64,000 bases of DNA from Otatea glauca (taxonomy: Eukaryota > Streptophyta > Magnoliopsida > Poales > Poaceae), in assembly GCA_036346275.1 (NCBI GenBank), contig JAYEVK010000192.1, positions 87,153 through 151,152 on the forward strand, given 5' to 3'. The position numbers and the translations under genes are program-made. The notes below the pieces were generated by a model. The model saw only the letters and a program-made list of their open reading frames with translations. It was not told the DNA's origin and made no database searches. This document shows, piece by piece, positions 46,091 through 56,049 of this stretch. Position 1 is the stretch's first letter. Every line of letters begins with the position of its first letter.

Positions 46091-47493
46091 TATAGGAAAA
46101 TTTAGCAAATGCAAGACTCTTCTCCCAATTAGCGCTATAAGAAAGCAAACAGGCTCTGAGCATGTCTTCCAGAGTTTGATTTACTCTTTCAGTTTGCCCA
46201 TCTGTCTGAGGATGATAAGCTGTACTGAAGTTTAGCTTAGTTCCTAATAGACTGTGCAAACTTTCCCAAAAACGGGAAGTAAATTGGGAGCCTCGATCAG
46301 AAATAATAGTTCTGGGAACACCGTGCAGACGCATAATATTCTCCATGTACAATTCCGCAAGTTTGTCCCCTTGATATGTGGCCTTAATTGGAATAAAGTG
46401 AGTCACTTTTGTTAACCGATCAACAATGACCCATATAGAATCATTCCCTTTTCGAGTCTTGGGTAGGCCGGTGATAAAATCCATACTAATGTCTTCCCAT
46501 TTCCATTCAGGAATTTGTAGGGGCTGAAGGAGACCAGCAGGACGTTGATGTTCGGCTTTGACTCGCTGACATACGTCACACTCGGCAACATAGGAAGCAA
46601 TTTCCTTTTTCATGCCGGGCCACCAATATTCCTATTTTAGGTCTCGATACATTTTTGTGCTCCCGGGGTGAATAGAAAGAGGAGATTCATGAGCTTCCTT
46701 CAAAATCAGTCTCTTGAGTTCTGGATCATCTGGGACATATATACGATTTCCCCACATAATTACTTCATCTGCACTTTCAGAGAATTCGGACTCCACAACT
46801 TCTCTTAATTGCTTTCTAATTTTGACAACGGCTTCATCCTTGAATTGAGCGGCTTTTACATGAACTCTGAGAGTTGGTTGCAATTCAAGAGTAGCAACAT
46901 AGCCTTCTTCAACCAAATCCAAATTGAGCTCTTGGAATTCACTTTGCAGCTCGAATTGTTCGGAGATGAAATGACAATGAAGTTTCCGACTGAGAGCATC
47001 GGCTACAACATTAGCCTTACCAGGATGGTAATGAATGCCAAGGTTATAGCCTTTGATCAACTCTAGCTATCTCCTTTGCCTGAGATTTAGATCTGGTTGG
47101 GTGAAGAGATATTTCAGACTTTTGTGATCTGTATAGATTTCACATCGATTGTCAATAAGATAATGTCTCCAAATCTTCAGAGCATGGACAACGGCTGCTA
47201 ACTCCAAATCATGAGTAGGATAATTTTGCTCATGCGGCCGAAGTTGACGTGAAGCATATGTGATAACCTTTCTTTCTTGCATCAATACACATCCAAGGTC
47301 GTGTCGTGATGCGTCGCAATATACCTCAAAGCTCTTATGAATATCAGGCACAATAAGAATTGGAGCTGTGGTTAATCTTTTCTTAAGCTTTTGGAAACTT
47401 GCTTCACATTCTGGGGTCCACTCAAATTTCTTTTCCTTTTTCAGCAGTTGAGTCATAGGACGAGCAATTTTGGAGAAGTTCTCGATAAAGCGG
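46091..47493 (-). pseudogene. Tekay-type chromovirus pol fragment (RNase H-integrase)
   Basis: Minus strand: thumb/RNase H start FEWTPECEASFQKLKKRL and FEVYCDASRHDLGCVLMQ (47456-47300), HDLELAAVVHALKIWRHYL, then a single TAG stop near 47063, LEL-IKGYNLGIHYHPGKAN and VVADALSRKLH, the zinc-binding HPGSTKMYRDLK, a second stop near 46635, and a well-preserved integrase: VCQRVKAEHQRPAGLL, SMDFITGLPKT, ISDRGSQFTSRFWESL and YHPQTDGQTERVNQTLEDML, with all three D, D, E residues. It breaks off at FSYNNS (about 46095), so the C-terminal chromodomain is missing. The N-terminal side is cut by the Tat element inserted at 47494. Confidence 0.93.
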
Positions 47494-48420
47494 TGTCGGC
47501 GTTCCCTCTCCTTGAATGGTTAGACTCGGAAGCCCAAGATGTATACTGGTTCGGGCCGAATGTCCCTACTCCAGTTCGTGTGGTGGTGCTATATTGCTTC
47601 AGATGCAGATGACTGCACGGTTTTTACAAGCGGGAGCTGAGGGCTCGAATGCGTGAGAGCAAGAACAGCCTATTCGTGAAGACCAAGAGGAGGGAGCCCC
47701 CTCTCCCAGAGGATCCTGCCTCCCTTTATATAGCCAGAGGGGGCAGGTTACATGGGAAGTTGGGAGAGGGAAGGATGAGGTGATCTATGCTAGGAGTTCT
47801 GGTCCTCTGTCTTGGCGATTGGTCAGCGTTCGCTTCACCCCACGCTGGGTTGGTGGACTCATTGAGCAGAGCAGTTTGCTGTTTCATCGGGAAATAGCGC
47901 ACCTGCCCTCTGCAAGCCTGTCAGGCGTTGATGTTGTCTCGGGAGGGAGCGCGTCTTCACGCTGAGCGTGTCTGGACGATGAGACCGGAGCTTGACTTCG
48001 GCGACCTCCTCGCCACCTCAGAAAGGAGCCACCTGCCCCCGCACAGTCACTCTGAGTCGTCGTGTCCTTAGGGCACGTGGCTAATGGCTGACGGAGGCCC
48101 AACACTTGGCCCTTGGCGGAGATCGCCTCAGCTTGGTCGGAGCTCGTGGGGAGTCCGACCTGTGGCGGGGGTCGGACGCCCCATCGGGTCAGAGATGAGC
48201 TTGGGGTAGCTCGTTAGGTCGGGGACGAGCTTGGGTCTGCTCGTTAGGTCGGGGACGAGCTTGGGTCAGCTCATTAGGTCAGGGTCGTGCTTGAGGCAGC
48301 TCGTTAGGTCGGGGTCGAGCGTTCTTCTTTGCCCCGCGGGGCCTTTGGTCGGAGCCGAGCTTGGGGCAGCCCGTTCGTCACTCCAGGCCGTTGGGGTACC
48401 CATGGTATGAGTACTCGTCA
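47494..48420 (-). repeat. 3' LTR of Tat copy B (927 bp)
   Basis: It starts TGTCGGCGTTCCC and ends GAGTACTCGTCA on the plus strand. The polypurine tract GGGGGCTAC (minus strand) lies immediately to the right (48421-48429). A TATA box CTATATAAAGG is at 47724-47734 on the minus strand. Repeats of the type GCTCGTTAGGTCGGGG recur four times at 48200-48320. Confidence 0.88.
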
Positions 48421-48828
48421 GTAGCCCCCGAACCCCCGAGCGAGTTCGTTAGATACGGTCGGGGGTTTAGCTTGGTCGGCGAAACATGGTCGAGTGCGGC
48501 GACCGGGCTTGGTCGGCCGATCCGACTGACCTGGTCGGTTGGTTCCAGCCTGGTGCGCTCGGGCGCATCCGGCAGCTGCAGGAGAACTGGTCGGGGGTAT
48601 CTCTACTGCCGGATGCCTTTAATTACTTCGTTGTGCGTGTCATGCATGGTTTTGCACGTCTTGACCATACGTCTTCTCGGCCGCTTCGGAATCTGGCGAA
48701 GGCCGCTTCATCTTCCGCATTTGCATTTACTTGGAGCCGTTTAACCTCCCTTCATTTGGGTATATAAGGATATCACCGCTCTCTTGAACGGTTGTCCCCA
48801 GCCCAGAATCCTCCTTTGAAACCTCTCG

Positions 48829-49062
48829 ATGGCTTCGTCGCATCCGCTGGTTTTTGGCTTTGGTGATGACGACGAGGTGGAGGAGGAGGATCCCTTGGCC
48901 GAGCTCCGGGCCAAGTACAACCAGACGTTGGCCGAAGTTGCAGAGGAGGAGGCCGTTACCCGCGATATCGCCGCCGTCGATGCGCTGCTTGCGGTGGTTC
49001 CGAAGCTCTTTGAGGCGAGGAGCATCCTCATTGAAGCTGTAGTTCGCGCGCGCCGGGCATAG
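48829..49062 (+). CDS. Small acidic ORF in Tat copy B, unknown
   Basis: 77 codons on the plus strand, opposite to the element's sense: MASSHPLVFGFGDDDEVEEE, then AELRAKYNQTLAEVAEEEAV and VDALLAVVPKLFEARSILIEAVV. It has an acidic start and a predicted helical remainder, and ends with TAG after ARRA. A TATA-like TATATAAGG lies about 60 bases upstream (48760-48768), so it may have its own promoter. I recognise no family. Grass Tat elements often have short antisense genes here. Confidence 0.45.
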   Translation: MASSHPLVFGFGDDDEVEEEDPLAELRAKYNQTLAEVAEEEAVTRDIAAVDALLAVVPKLFEARSILIEAVVRARRA

Positions 49063-49224
49063 TCGTTAGGTTCTTTCGTAGCATTATGTAACGTTCGAAC
49101 CTGGCGGCTTATAATAAAATTTCCTTTTCGGTTTTGGCATCTGTCAGTGTGGTGAGTTCGTTTAGGCATTTTTCCCAACTGACCTTGCCCTCGAGGGTCG
49201 GCAGTCGGTAGAAAGCGATTTCCC

Positions 49225-50090
49225 CTGAGCACAGACACTTGGATGCCTCACACGGACGTCCAGATGCCTCTTGGGAGGTTCTGTTGTCCTAGTGCTCGTT
49301 TTACGTCATAGCTGGACGGGGCCTTGGTCAGCGTGGACGCCCAGATGCCTCTCGGGAGGTTCTGGTGTCCGAGTGCTCGTTTTACGTCGTAGTTGGACGC
49401 GGCCTTGGTCGGCGCGAACGACCAGATGCCTCTCGGGAGGTTCTGGTGTCCGAGTGCTCGTTATACGTCGTAGCTGGATGCGGCCTTGGTCGGCGCGGAC
49501 GACCAGATGCCTCTTGGGAGGTTCTGGTGTCCGAGTGCTCATTTTATATCGTCGCTGGACGAGTGCTCATTTTACATCGTAGCTGGACGCGTGCTCTATT
49601 TACGTCGTCGCTAGACAAGTGCTCATTTTACGTCGTAGCTGGACGTGTGCCCGTTTTACATGGTCGCTGGACGAGTGCTCGTTTTAGGTCATAGCTGGAT
49701 GCGTGCTCGTTTTACGTCGTCGTTGGACGAGTGCTCGTTTTACGTCATAGCTGGACGCGTGCTTGTTTTACGTTGTCGCTGGACGAGTGCTCGTTTTACG
49801 TCGTAGCTGAACGCGTGCTCGTTTTACATCGTAGCTGGACGCGGCCTTGGTCGGCGTGGACGCCCAGATGCCTCTCGGGAGGTTCTAGTGTTCGAGTGCT
49901 CCTTTAACGTCGTCGCTGGACAAGTGCTCGTTTTACGTCGTAGCTGGACGCGTGCTCGTTTTACATCGTAGCTAGACGCGGCCTTGGTCGGTGCGGATGA
50001 CCAGATGCCACTCGGGAGGTTTCGGTGTTCGAGTGCTTGTTTAACGTCGTAGCTGGACGAGTGCTCGTTTTACGTCGTAGCTGGACACGT
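49225..50090. repeat. Hierarchical minisatellite, 81-bp and 28-bp units
   Basis: 81-bp units start at 49311, 49392 and 49473 (next boundary 49554), each with GGCCTTGGTC, CCAGATGCC and GGGAGGTTCT landmarks. From 49554 to about 49838 the unit shrinks to 28 bp (GCTGGACGAGTGCTCGTTTT-type), alternating two variants, which gives a 56-bp higher-order period. Two more 81-bp-type units follow (about 49838 and 49970) with further 28-bp units between and after. The 28-bp unit is the right-hand part of the 81-bp unit. Confidence 0.9.
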
Positions 50091-50093
50091 GGC

Positions 50094-50560
50094 GTCCGTC
50101 CCGAGTCCCCATCTGGAGAGGGCAGCTGCGAGAGGAGTGACCGCGGTCTATCCCTCGTGTACGCCCCGTCCGCAGGTGTAGGACCTGGAGGGGTTGAGCA
50201 AACGCGCGTTTACCTGCGTCGGTTTGAATGCCGTGCTCGTGGATCTAATAACGGGTGATCCGAGTGGAACCTGGAGATCCCCCCAAGGGGGACCTTTCCA
50301 AGTGAACGATCCCAGCGTAGGGTGTCCGGCACACTGGGGGCGACCCATGAGAAACCTTTCTTTACTCGATCCTGTATCGGACTCTGGGCCGTCCGCCAAG
50401 CCAGAGCACAGCTGGTTGTCACCCATCGATGGGTTCCGCGGGAGAGCGTGAAGTATGATCTCGGACACGAGTTAAAGCGATTGGGTCGTCCGCCAACCCA
50501 ACTAGAGGCCCACTGGGGGCACGCCTTGTCCTCGCCCCTTGCTCAATTTTTGCTCGAGGT
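50094..50560. repeat. Tandem duplication, left copy (intact)
   Basis: A segment of about 470 bp is repeated about 504 bp to the right (50598 onward). Landmarks in both are ACGCCCCGTCCGCAGGTGT, GTGCTCGTGGA.CTAATAA, GACCTTTCCAAG, GAAACCTTTCTTTACTCG and CATCGATGGGTTCCG. This copy is uninterrupted and shows the sequence of the CACTA target before insertion (AGAGCACAGCTGG at 50400-50412). Confidence 0.85.
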
Positions 50561-50597
50561 GTTAACGAGGCTGATTTTTACGCCGCAGCTTGGCGGA

Positions 50598-50915
50598 GGG
50601 CGTCCATCCCGAGTCCTCATCTTGTGAGGGCATCTGCGAGAGGAGAGGCCGCTATCTGTCCCACGTGTACGCCCCGTCCGCAGGTGTGGGACCTAGAGGG
50701 GGTGAGCGAACGCATGTTTACCTGCGTCGGTTTGAACGCCGTGCTCGTGGAGCTAATAATGGGTGATCCGAGTGGGACCTGGAGATCCCTCCCAAGGGGG
50801 ACCTTTCCAAGCGGACGATCCTAGCGTAGGTGTCCGCCCACCGAGAAGCGACCCATGAGAAACCTTTCTTTACTCGATCCGTGTCGGACTGACTGGGCGT
50901 CGTTCGTCACCCGCA
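50598..50915. repeat. Tandem duplication, right copy, part left of CACTA
   Basis: It matches 50094-50400 and is interrupted at 50916 by the CACTA element. The remainder of the copy, from AGAGCACAGCTGGCTG to TTTTTGCTGAGG, continues at 61101-61253. Confidence 0.85.
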
Positions 50916-50938
50916 CACTACAAGAATCGGGAAAAATT
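50916..50938 (+). repeat. CACTA terminal inverted repeat, left
   Basis: CACTACAAGAATCGGGAAAA, then ATT. It matches the reverse complement of 61077-61100 with about three mismatches. The CACTA core is where the transposase cuts. Confidence 0.95.
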
Positions 50939-51305
50939 CGTGGGCCAAAACCCACGATTTAAGCAAAACCCACGAATTTAATTTAAATTGTGAGCAAACC
51001 GTCAATTTAGTTCACTAATTTAACTCGACGAAATTAATTAATTAAATTCGTGGGTACCACGATTTAAGTTAAATTCGTGGGTTTCTACCAAGCCCACGAA
51101 TTTAATTTGGAATTGAAGTTAAATTCATGGGTTTATTAAACCCATTTAATTTAACAGATTAAATTAAATGGGTTTAATAAACTCACGAATTTAACAGATT
51201 AAATTGTGGGCTAAATAACCCACTTAATTTAATTCGATAAATTCGTGGGTTTAATAAACCCACAATTTAATCTGTTAAATTCGTGGGTTTAATAAACCGA
51301 CAAAT
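50939..51305. repeat. CACTA subterminal repeat array, left
   Basis: AAATTCGTGGGT and its inverse ACCCACGAATTT or ACCCACAATTTA recur about ten times in both directions, often as close inverted pairs such as GGGTTTAATAAACCC, which can fold as hairpins. In En/Spm, subterminal 12-bp motifs bind TNPA. This array is the likely equivalent. Confidence 0.9.
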
Positions 51306-51959
51306 TTATCTATCATTTTTACAAAAAAAATGTATATATATATATCCATATATATATCCAAATGTATGTATTTTTATATATATATGTATCGCACTCAATA
51401 CATATAACAACTAAAGAAGAAAAGAAAAGGCAAAAGAAAATTGAAACTAAAAATTACTAGTTTAAGAATAAATAAGAAGGATCATCTATTTTGTTCAAAT
51501 CCGATCGAAACACTAACACAAAAGACAAACTCCACAATGAAGTTCAAGCGAACGAAGAATTAACAAACGAGACACCAAACCTATTACCAAGACTAAAATA
51601 TCAAACCAACCTTTAACTCTTCAAAATCGGCTTAAAACTAAGTCTTCGAATGTACAAAATTTCGCATGACCTCTCTTGTAAATAGGACATCCACTCAACA
51701 GCATAAAAAAACATTTGCGATTATAATATATATATCAATCTCTCAAACCGTATGAGACATTCTAGCAGATCCTTAGATAATCCAATCACACATCCAACGG
51801 CAATTTGTAAACTACGCAATGACGTATAAACACATTACAACCGCAATAGATACAATCCACATTCCATTAAAATAAGTCCATCACAATAAGTCGATCACAA
51901 CGATCCATCACAACAAGTTATAAAGTACAACAGCTTATACACCAATCGAGCTCACAATG
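51306..51959. other. CACTA 3' flank, AT-rich, no gene
   Basis: TATATA-rich DNA (51330-51390) and a purine-rich stretch near 51415-51440. It contains no coding signal. From 51566 on it is the left copy of a direct duplication whose other copy is 52915-53290. Confidence 0.6.
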
Positions 51960-52110
51960 GAATTCATGCCTCGGGTTGTTGGAGTTGTGGGCGCTACCAC
52001 CACCGTCGGCTGCTTGTTGAAGATGTCTTCTATGATGTCATCGTTAGTACGCGGCCGGAGGGCGTGACCTAGAAACCTGCAAGTTCAAGATTAACTTAGG
52101 TTGTGCTACA
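51566..52110. repeat. Duplicated terminal-exon segment, left copy
   Basis: 51566-51830 matches 52915-53185 (landmarks GGCTTAAAACTAAGTC, AATAGGACATCCACTCA, GACATTCTAGCAGATCC, GGCAATTTGTAAACTACG), and 51990-52110 matches 53190-53290 (GAAGATGTCTTCTATGATGTC, GGGCGTGACCT). The left copy has about 150 extra bp in the middle. It carries a complete AG-acceptor-like terminal exon on the minus strand. Confidence 0.85.
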
Positions 52111-52914
52111 AGTAACATTATGCTGATTCACATGAATATCAATATGAGAATATCAATAGTACTATTCAACCAAGACACAATATGAGAATATCAATATGAC
52201 AGGTCAAGCTAAACAAGAATAGATACTATATATAAGAACTACACGCATTTAGCTAGTCAAGATATGCTGCAATAATCATATGAACATCAATCTCATATTC
52301 AATGAAGCATCAAAGTAATACTCTCTAGTATTAACATAAGGCCAAGATTACAACTAAAATTATTTAATTCAACTTCCAAAGACCCCAATTGCATCACTGA
52401 GTATTCAAAAGATAACAAACAGTGAAAATAGTTCAAAGAAGCAATTAAGAGTTTTGGTAGTCATTTTAAGAGTTCAATATACAAAGTACAAATATAAAGC
52501 ATTCTACAAGGATAAACAATCAGATTGTACATGGGCAAACAACACATTCTACAAGGATGCCATATAAAGCATTTAAAACATAAGTTCACAATTGAACAAG
52601 TTGTCTTAAGATAACTTTTCAATTCCAAGAAGTCAGCACAATATAAGGTTCGAAATCAAAAAGTTATTGACAGAAAGGAAAAATCAAATAGCACGTAATG
52701 GGTTAATAATTTGGTAAACCATCACTTATCTACAGGAGCACAGCAATGAACTTTCATAAGCACACAAGTAAACCTTTTCAAGTATGAACATTGAGATGAT
52801 TTGTGCAAGGTTTAAGAAAGAGTTGCCTAAATGTCCTAAAATCGACTAAGTTATGCATTTCAACAAAAATTATCACTTTTGCAACAGATTACTCAGATTG
52901 ATATATACTAAAAG
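52111..52914. other. CACTA intronic/intergenic AT-rich sequence
   Basis: About 800 bp of AT-rich DNA between the two copies of the last exon. No ORF is supported. Short direct repeats are present (AATATGAGAATATCAATA twice at 52140-52195, and CATTCTACAAGGAT twice at 52500-52560). It reads as an intron if the left last exon is used. Confidence 0.55.
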
Positions 52915-53290
52915 AATGAACTAGACACCAAACCTACTACCTCTACTAAAAGACCGAAACCAACCTTTTAACTCTTTAAAACCGGCTTAAAACTAAGTCA
53001 TTGAAATGTACAAAATTTTGGCATGACCTCTCTAGTAAATAGGACATCCACTCAGCAGACAAAAAAGCATTTGCAGTTATAATATATATATCAATCTCTC
53101 AAACCAGAAGGAGACATTCTAGCAGATCCTTAGATAATCAATCACACATCCAAAACGGCAATTTGTAAACTACGTACGCAATGACCACCACCGCCGCAAG
53201 ACCGTTGAAGATGTCTTCTATGATGTCGCTCGTTAGTACGCGTGCCGAGGGCGTGACCTGAAACCGTAAGTTCAAGAATTGACAAACTTA
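52915..53290. repeat. Duplicated terminal-exon segment, right copy
   Basis: This is the direct repeat of 51566-52110, about 1.35 kb apart, with small differences and lacking the extra 150 bp of the left copy. It includes a terminal exon starting after TTTCAG (minus strand, near 53260). Confidence 0.85.
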
Positions 53291-53328
53291 GCTCGTGTCG
53301 CAAACTTAGAATGTTTTCACATCCATAC

Positions 53329-53438
53329 CTGTGGTGTCGTCCGAGGTGGCTGCAGGCCCACGGGTTGAAGTACATAGGCATTCCTTGGCTTGGCATAGGT
53401 GGTGGGTACATGTAGAACGGGTTTGGAGGTCTGGAGCC
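53329..53438 (-). other. Repeated proline-rich exon 3 of the CACTA second gene
   Basis: The minus strand has acceptor TTACAG directly before GGCTCCAGACC and donor GTATGG after CCACAG. The exon is 110 bp and encodes GSRPPNPFYMYPPPMPSQG. It shares its start pattern (AG, then GGCTCC, then a TTCTACAT core) with the exons that begin at 53594 and 53820, so the three exons arose by tandem duplication. Confidence 0.6.
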
Positions 53439-55140
53439 CTGTAAGGCATAGACAGTACATTATGCCACATATAAATCATTCATTCAAATTTTGAATAACG
53501 AATTGAACCGATCCGCTTTACTCGTGGTGCCTCTCCGTAGAAGGTGGGGTGATCTCGTGGAGGAACATGTAGAAAGGAGGAGGAGGTGGGAGCTCTGTGG
53601 ATCATAGTTTGTGATATGAAGTATACATAATAGAGTTTTTGAAAATAAAGAATGCATGAGAATATCATATAACCCGAGGTGCATCTCCTAGGGTGGTGCC
53701 TCGCATCCCAAGAGGGTTTATGAAGGACGCCGGGGGAGGCTGAGCACCCTGTGATGCTTCTCCTTGTGGTGGTGGCTGCATGTGCGGAGAAAATATGTAG
53801 AAGGGAGGTGGCTGGGAGCCCTATGACATAATAGTCCAGTTTGTGAATTCGTGATTTTACGAGCTAAGTGAATTAAAGAGTAATGAACTCAAGTATCTTT
53901 ACCATGAACAGAGGGCTAAACACCGCACGTTAGGTCCAAGAGATTGTGACAGTTGTTGCATATAGATTGTTTGTTAGATTTTAATCACAAATGTAAACTT
54001 GAGCGTTTTGTTCAAAGTTGAGATTGTACCTGCAGATACATTTTAATGTATTTTGAGTCTTCTCGCTTCTCGAGCTTCTCTCATGCTTGACGAGACTCTT
54101 CTCGCTTGACGAGCCTCCTCTCGCTTCACGAGCCTCCTCGTGCGCTTGTGCTTCCTGTGCGGACCTCGACGAGCGAGCACTTCGTGAGGAAACCGAGCCT
54201 CGTGGAGGACGATCGCACCACAACTCCATCCCCATGGCCCACCTACAAACGATATATATCGAATGTGACCATGCAATATTTTTTTCCTTAGTAGAGCGAA
54301 ACAAATAAAATCACTTTTATTAACGAACCTCCCATGCTTTAGGCCCTCCAGCGTGGTACAACGCTCCACATCGACCATCGCGCCCTCCAATCAACCTCCG
54401 CCCATGACGTTGTGTCATTTGTTCTCATATGACGCTTGCAAAACAAGATTTTGGTGCTCCCGGATGTAAATTTGCACAAAACATATTGTGTCATTTATAC
54501 TTACCATCCTCTCACTAGCCCCGTCATCGCACAACACATCCGGTTTCGTGGATCCTCGCCTTGGTGCCCCGGATGTAACTTCCACAAAAGTGGGAGTACT
54601 CCCACTTTCACCTCCTACGATGCAAAGTTATAAACATAGTGACAAATTCACTAACAATTATAATACCGATACTTACCATGCGTTGCTCTAGGCCAATGTG
54701 TCCATCTACGCCGTACTTGTGCTTCCCCAATCTACTTCTTCTGCTCCTCGATTTCTATTTGATTTTTCTTGAAAATCCTCCGACCCCAAGACGCACATCC
54801 ACCTCCAAGCCTCCATGTCCTTCATTATCCAATCGACCGAGCTCGAGATACTCTTGTTCGCGTGTGTATCCTCCTCGCCTTTGGTCCTCTTCTCATGTTC
54901 ACCTTCTTCACCCTCTTGTAAAATTGATGATGCTTGAATGCGTGCATTGTCGAACGAATCTCCGACAACCTTTGTGCCCACCGTTGAAGACGCTTTTGGC
55001 CTTCTTCAAAGCGTTGTAATCGCTTCGTTCTCAAGCCGAACCTCTCTTGCATATAATCACACATCACAAATTGTACTTACATTTAAAGCAATACTCAAAT
55101 AGAGTAAATACATAACGCAAACTCACCTAAGCCAGCCCAC

Positions 55141-56040
55141 ATCGCGCTACTCGACATGTTTGGTTGTCTTCGCCTCCTTCCACGCTCTCCTTCAACGCCT
55201 AGTGCTTCCAGCCAGGGTCGCGAATCTATCCCCTCACCGACTCAACCATGCGGTAGTAGTACCGCCAAGGGCTCCAAAGACGGCGTTAACCTTTGTAATG
55301 TGGCCCGCCCCACCCAACCCGGCTCTTTCCAAAGGCCTACAACAAAATACAAGACAAAGATGCATCAAAACAATAAGTTGTCACTTAGCTAATGCTAAAA
55401 GAGAAGATATAATCATACTCGCTCCGTGTACCTCTATCAACCTCCTATTGGCCGGGTTGCATCTCTGACGAACCGAGATGGTTTTACTTAAACTCAAATG
55501 CAAATAATTAGTTCATAGACATTACAATGTAAATATGGAGATTAAATGATAATCAATACTACACATATACCGATGGTACCCAAGAAGACCCGCCTCTTCA
55601 ATTGGCTCTAAGGTCGCCTCCAACTCAGATTCTGCCACGCTCGCCTCGGCGTCAGATCTCAGACTGCTGCCCCACCGCCACCACCCCAACGACCTCCTCG
55701 CCGCCGCCTCGCCCATGTCGCCATGCTCACATCCCAACCGCCTCCTCTCGCAACCCCTACTCGCCTCGCCCTCCTATGGTCGCTCCCGCTACTGCTCGTG
55801 CTCGCCATCAAGCACCTCGAGCCGCTCCTCGCCATTGCCTAATCGCCGCCAAAGAAATATGGCGCCGCCGCCGCCGAGTCCCGACCATCGTAACCCTTGC
55901 TCTCGACCTTCCGGAGGACGACCACCGAACTTGCCTTTAAGCTTGTCAACCTGATGCCCGAACATACTCATCTGCTCAAATTTGACAAGAGTTAGTATAC
56001 AGTTTACAAATAATTTTCAATAACTTGCAAAAAGAATGAG
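55141..56040 (-). other. CACTA region between the two genes
   Basis: Minus-strand readable pieces are present: FGHQVDKLKGKFGGRPPEGR (about 55960-55905), EPIEEAGLLGYHRY (about 55620-55575) and RPLERAGLGGAGH (about 55340-55300). They look like exons of the second gene or its upstream part but cannot be joined with confidence. A GC-rich stretch lies at 55600-55920. No repeats stand out. Confidence 0.45.
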
Positions 56041-56049
56041 ACAACTATA

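Larger units (their letters stand above)
51960..55140 (-). pseudogene. CACTA second gene, multi-exon, Transposase_24-like
   Basis: On the minus strand, a segment around MEAWRWMCVLGSEDFQEKSNRN (about 54800-54745), preceded by basic helical pieces (YMQERFGLRTKRLQRFEEGQ, about 55050-54990), resembles the Transposase_24-type second protein of grass CACTA elements. Downstream are three similar short exons, starting after AG at 53820, 53594 and 53438, that encode proline/aromatic-rich pieces (PPFYIFSPHMQPPPQG, SSFLHVPPRDHPTFYG, PPNPFYMYPPPMPSQG). Two alternative last exons follow (53270 and 52065), both with IIEDIFN. Exon borders other than these are uncertain and frames are broken in places. The product would bind the subterminal repeats and help transposition. 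Confidence 0.6.

Noticed and set aside
49271..49694. ORFs of about 100 codons in the 81/28-bp minisatellite
   Set aside because: They are repeats translated in register, with no non-repeat part or domain. The unit change from 81 to 28 bp breaks the frame.
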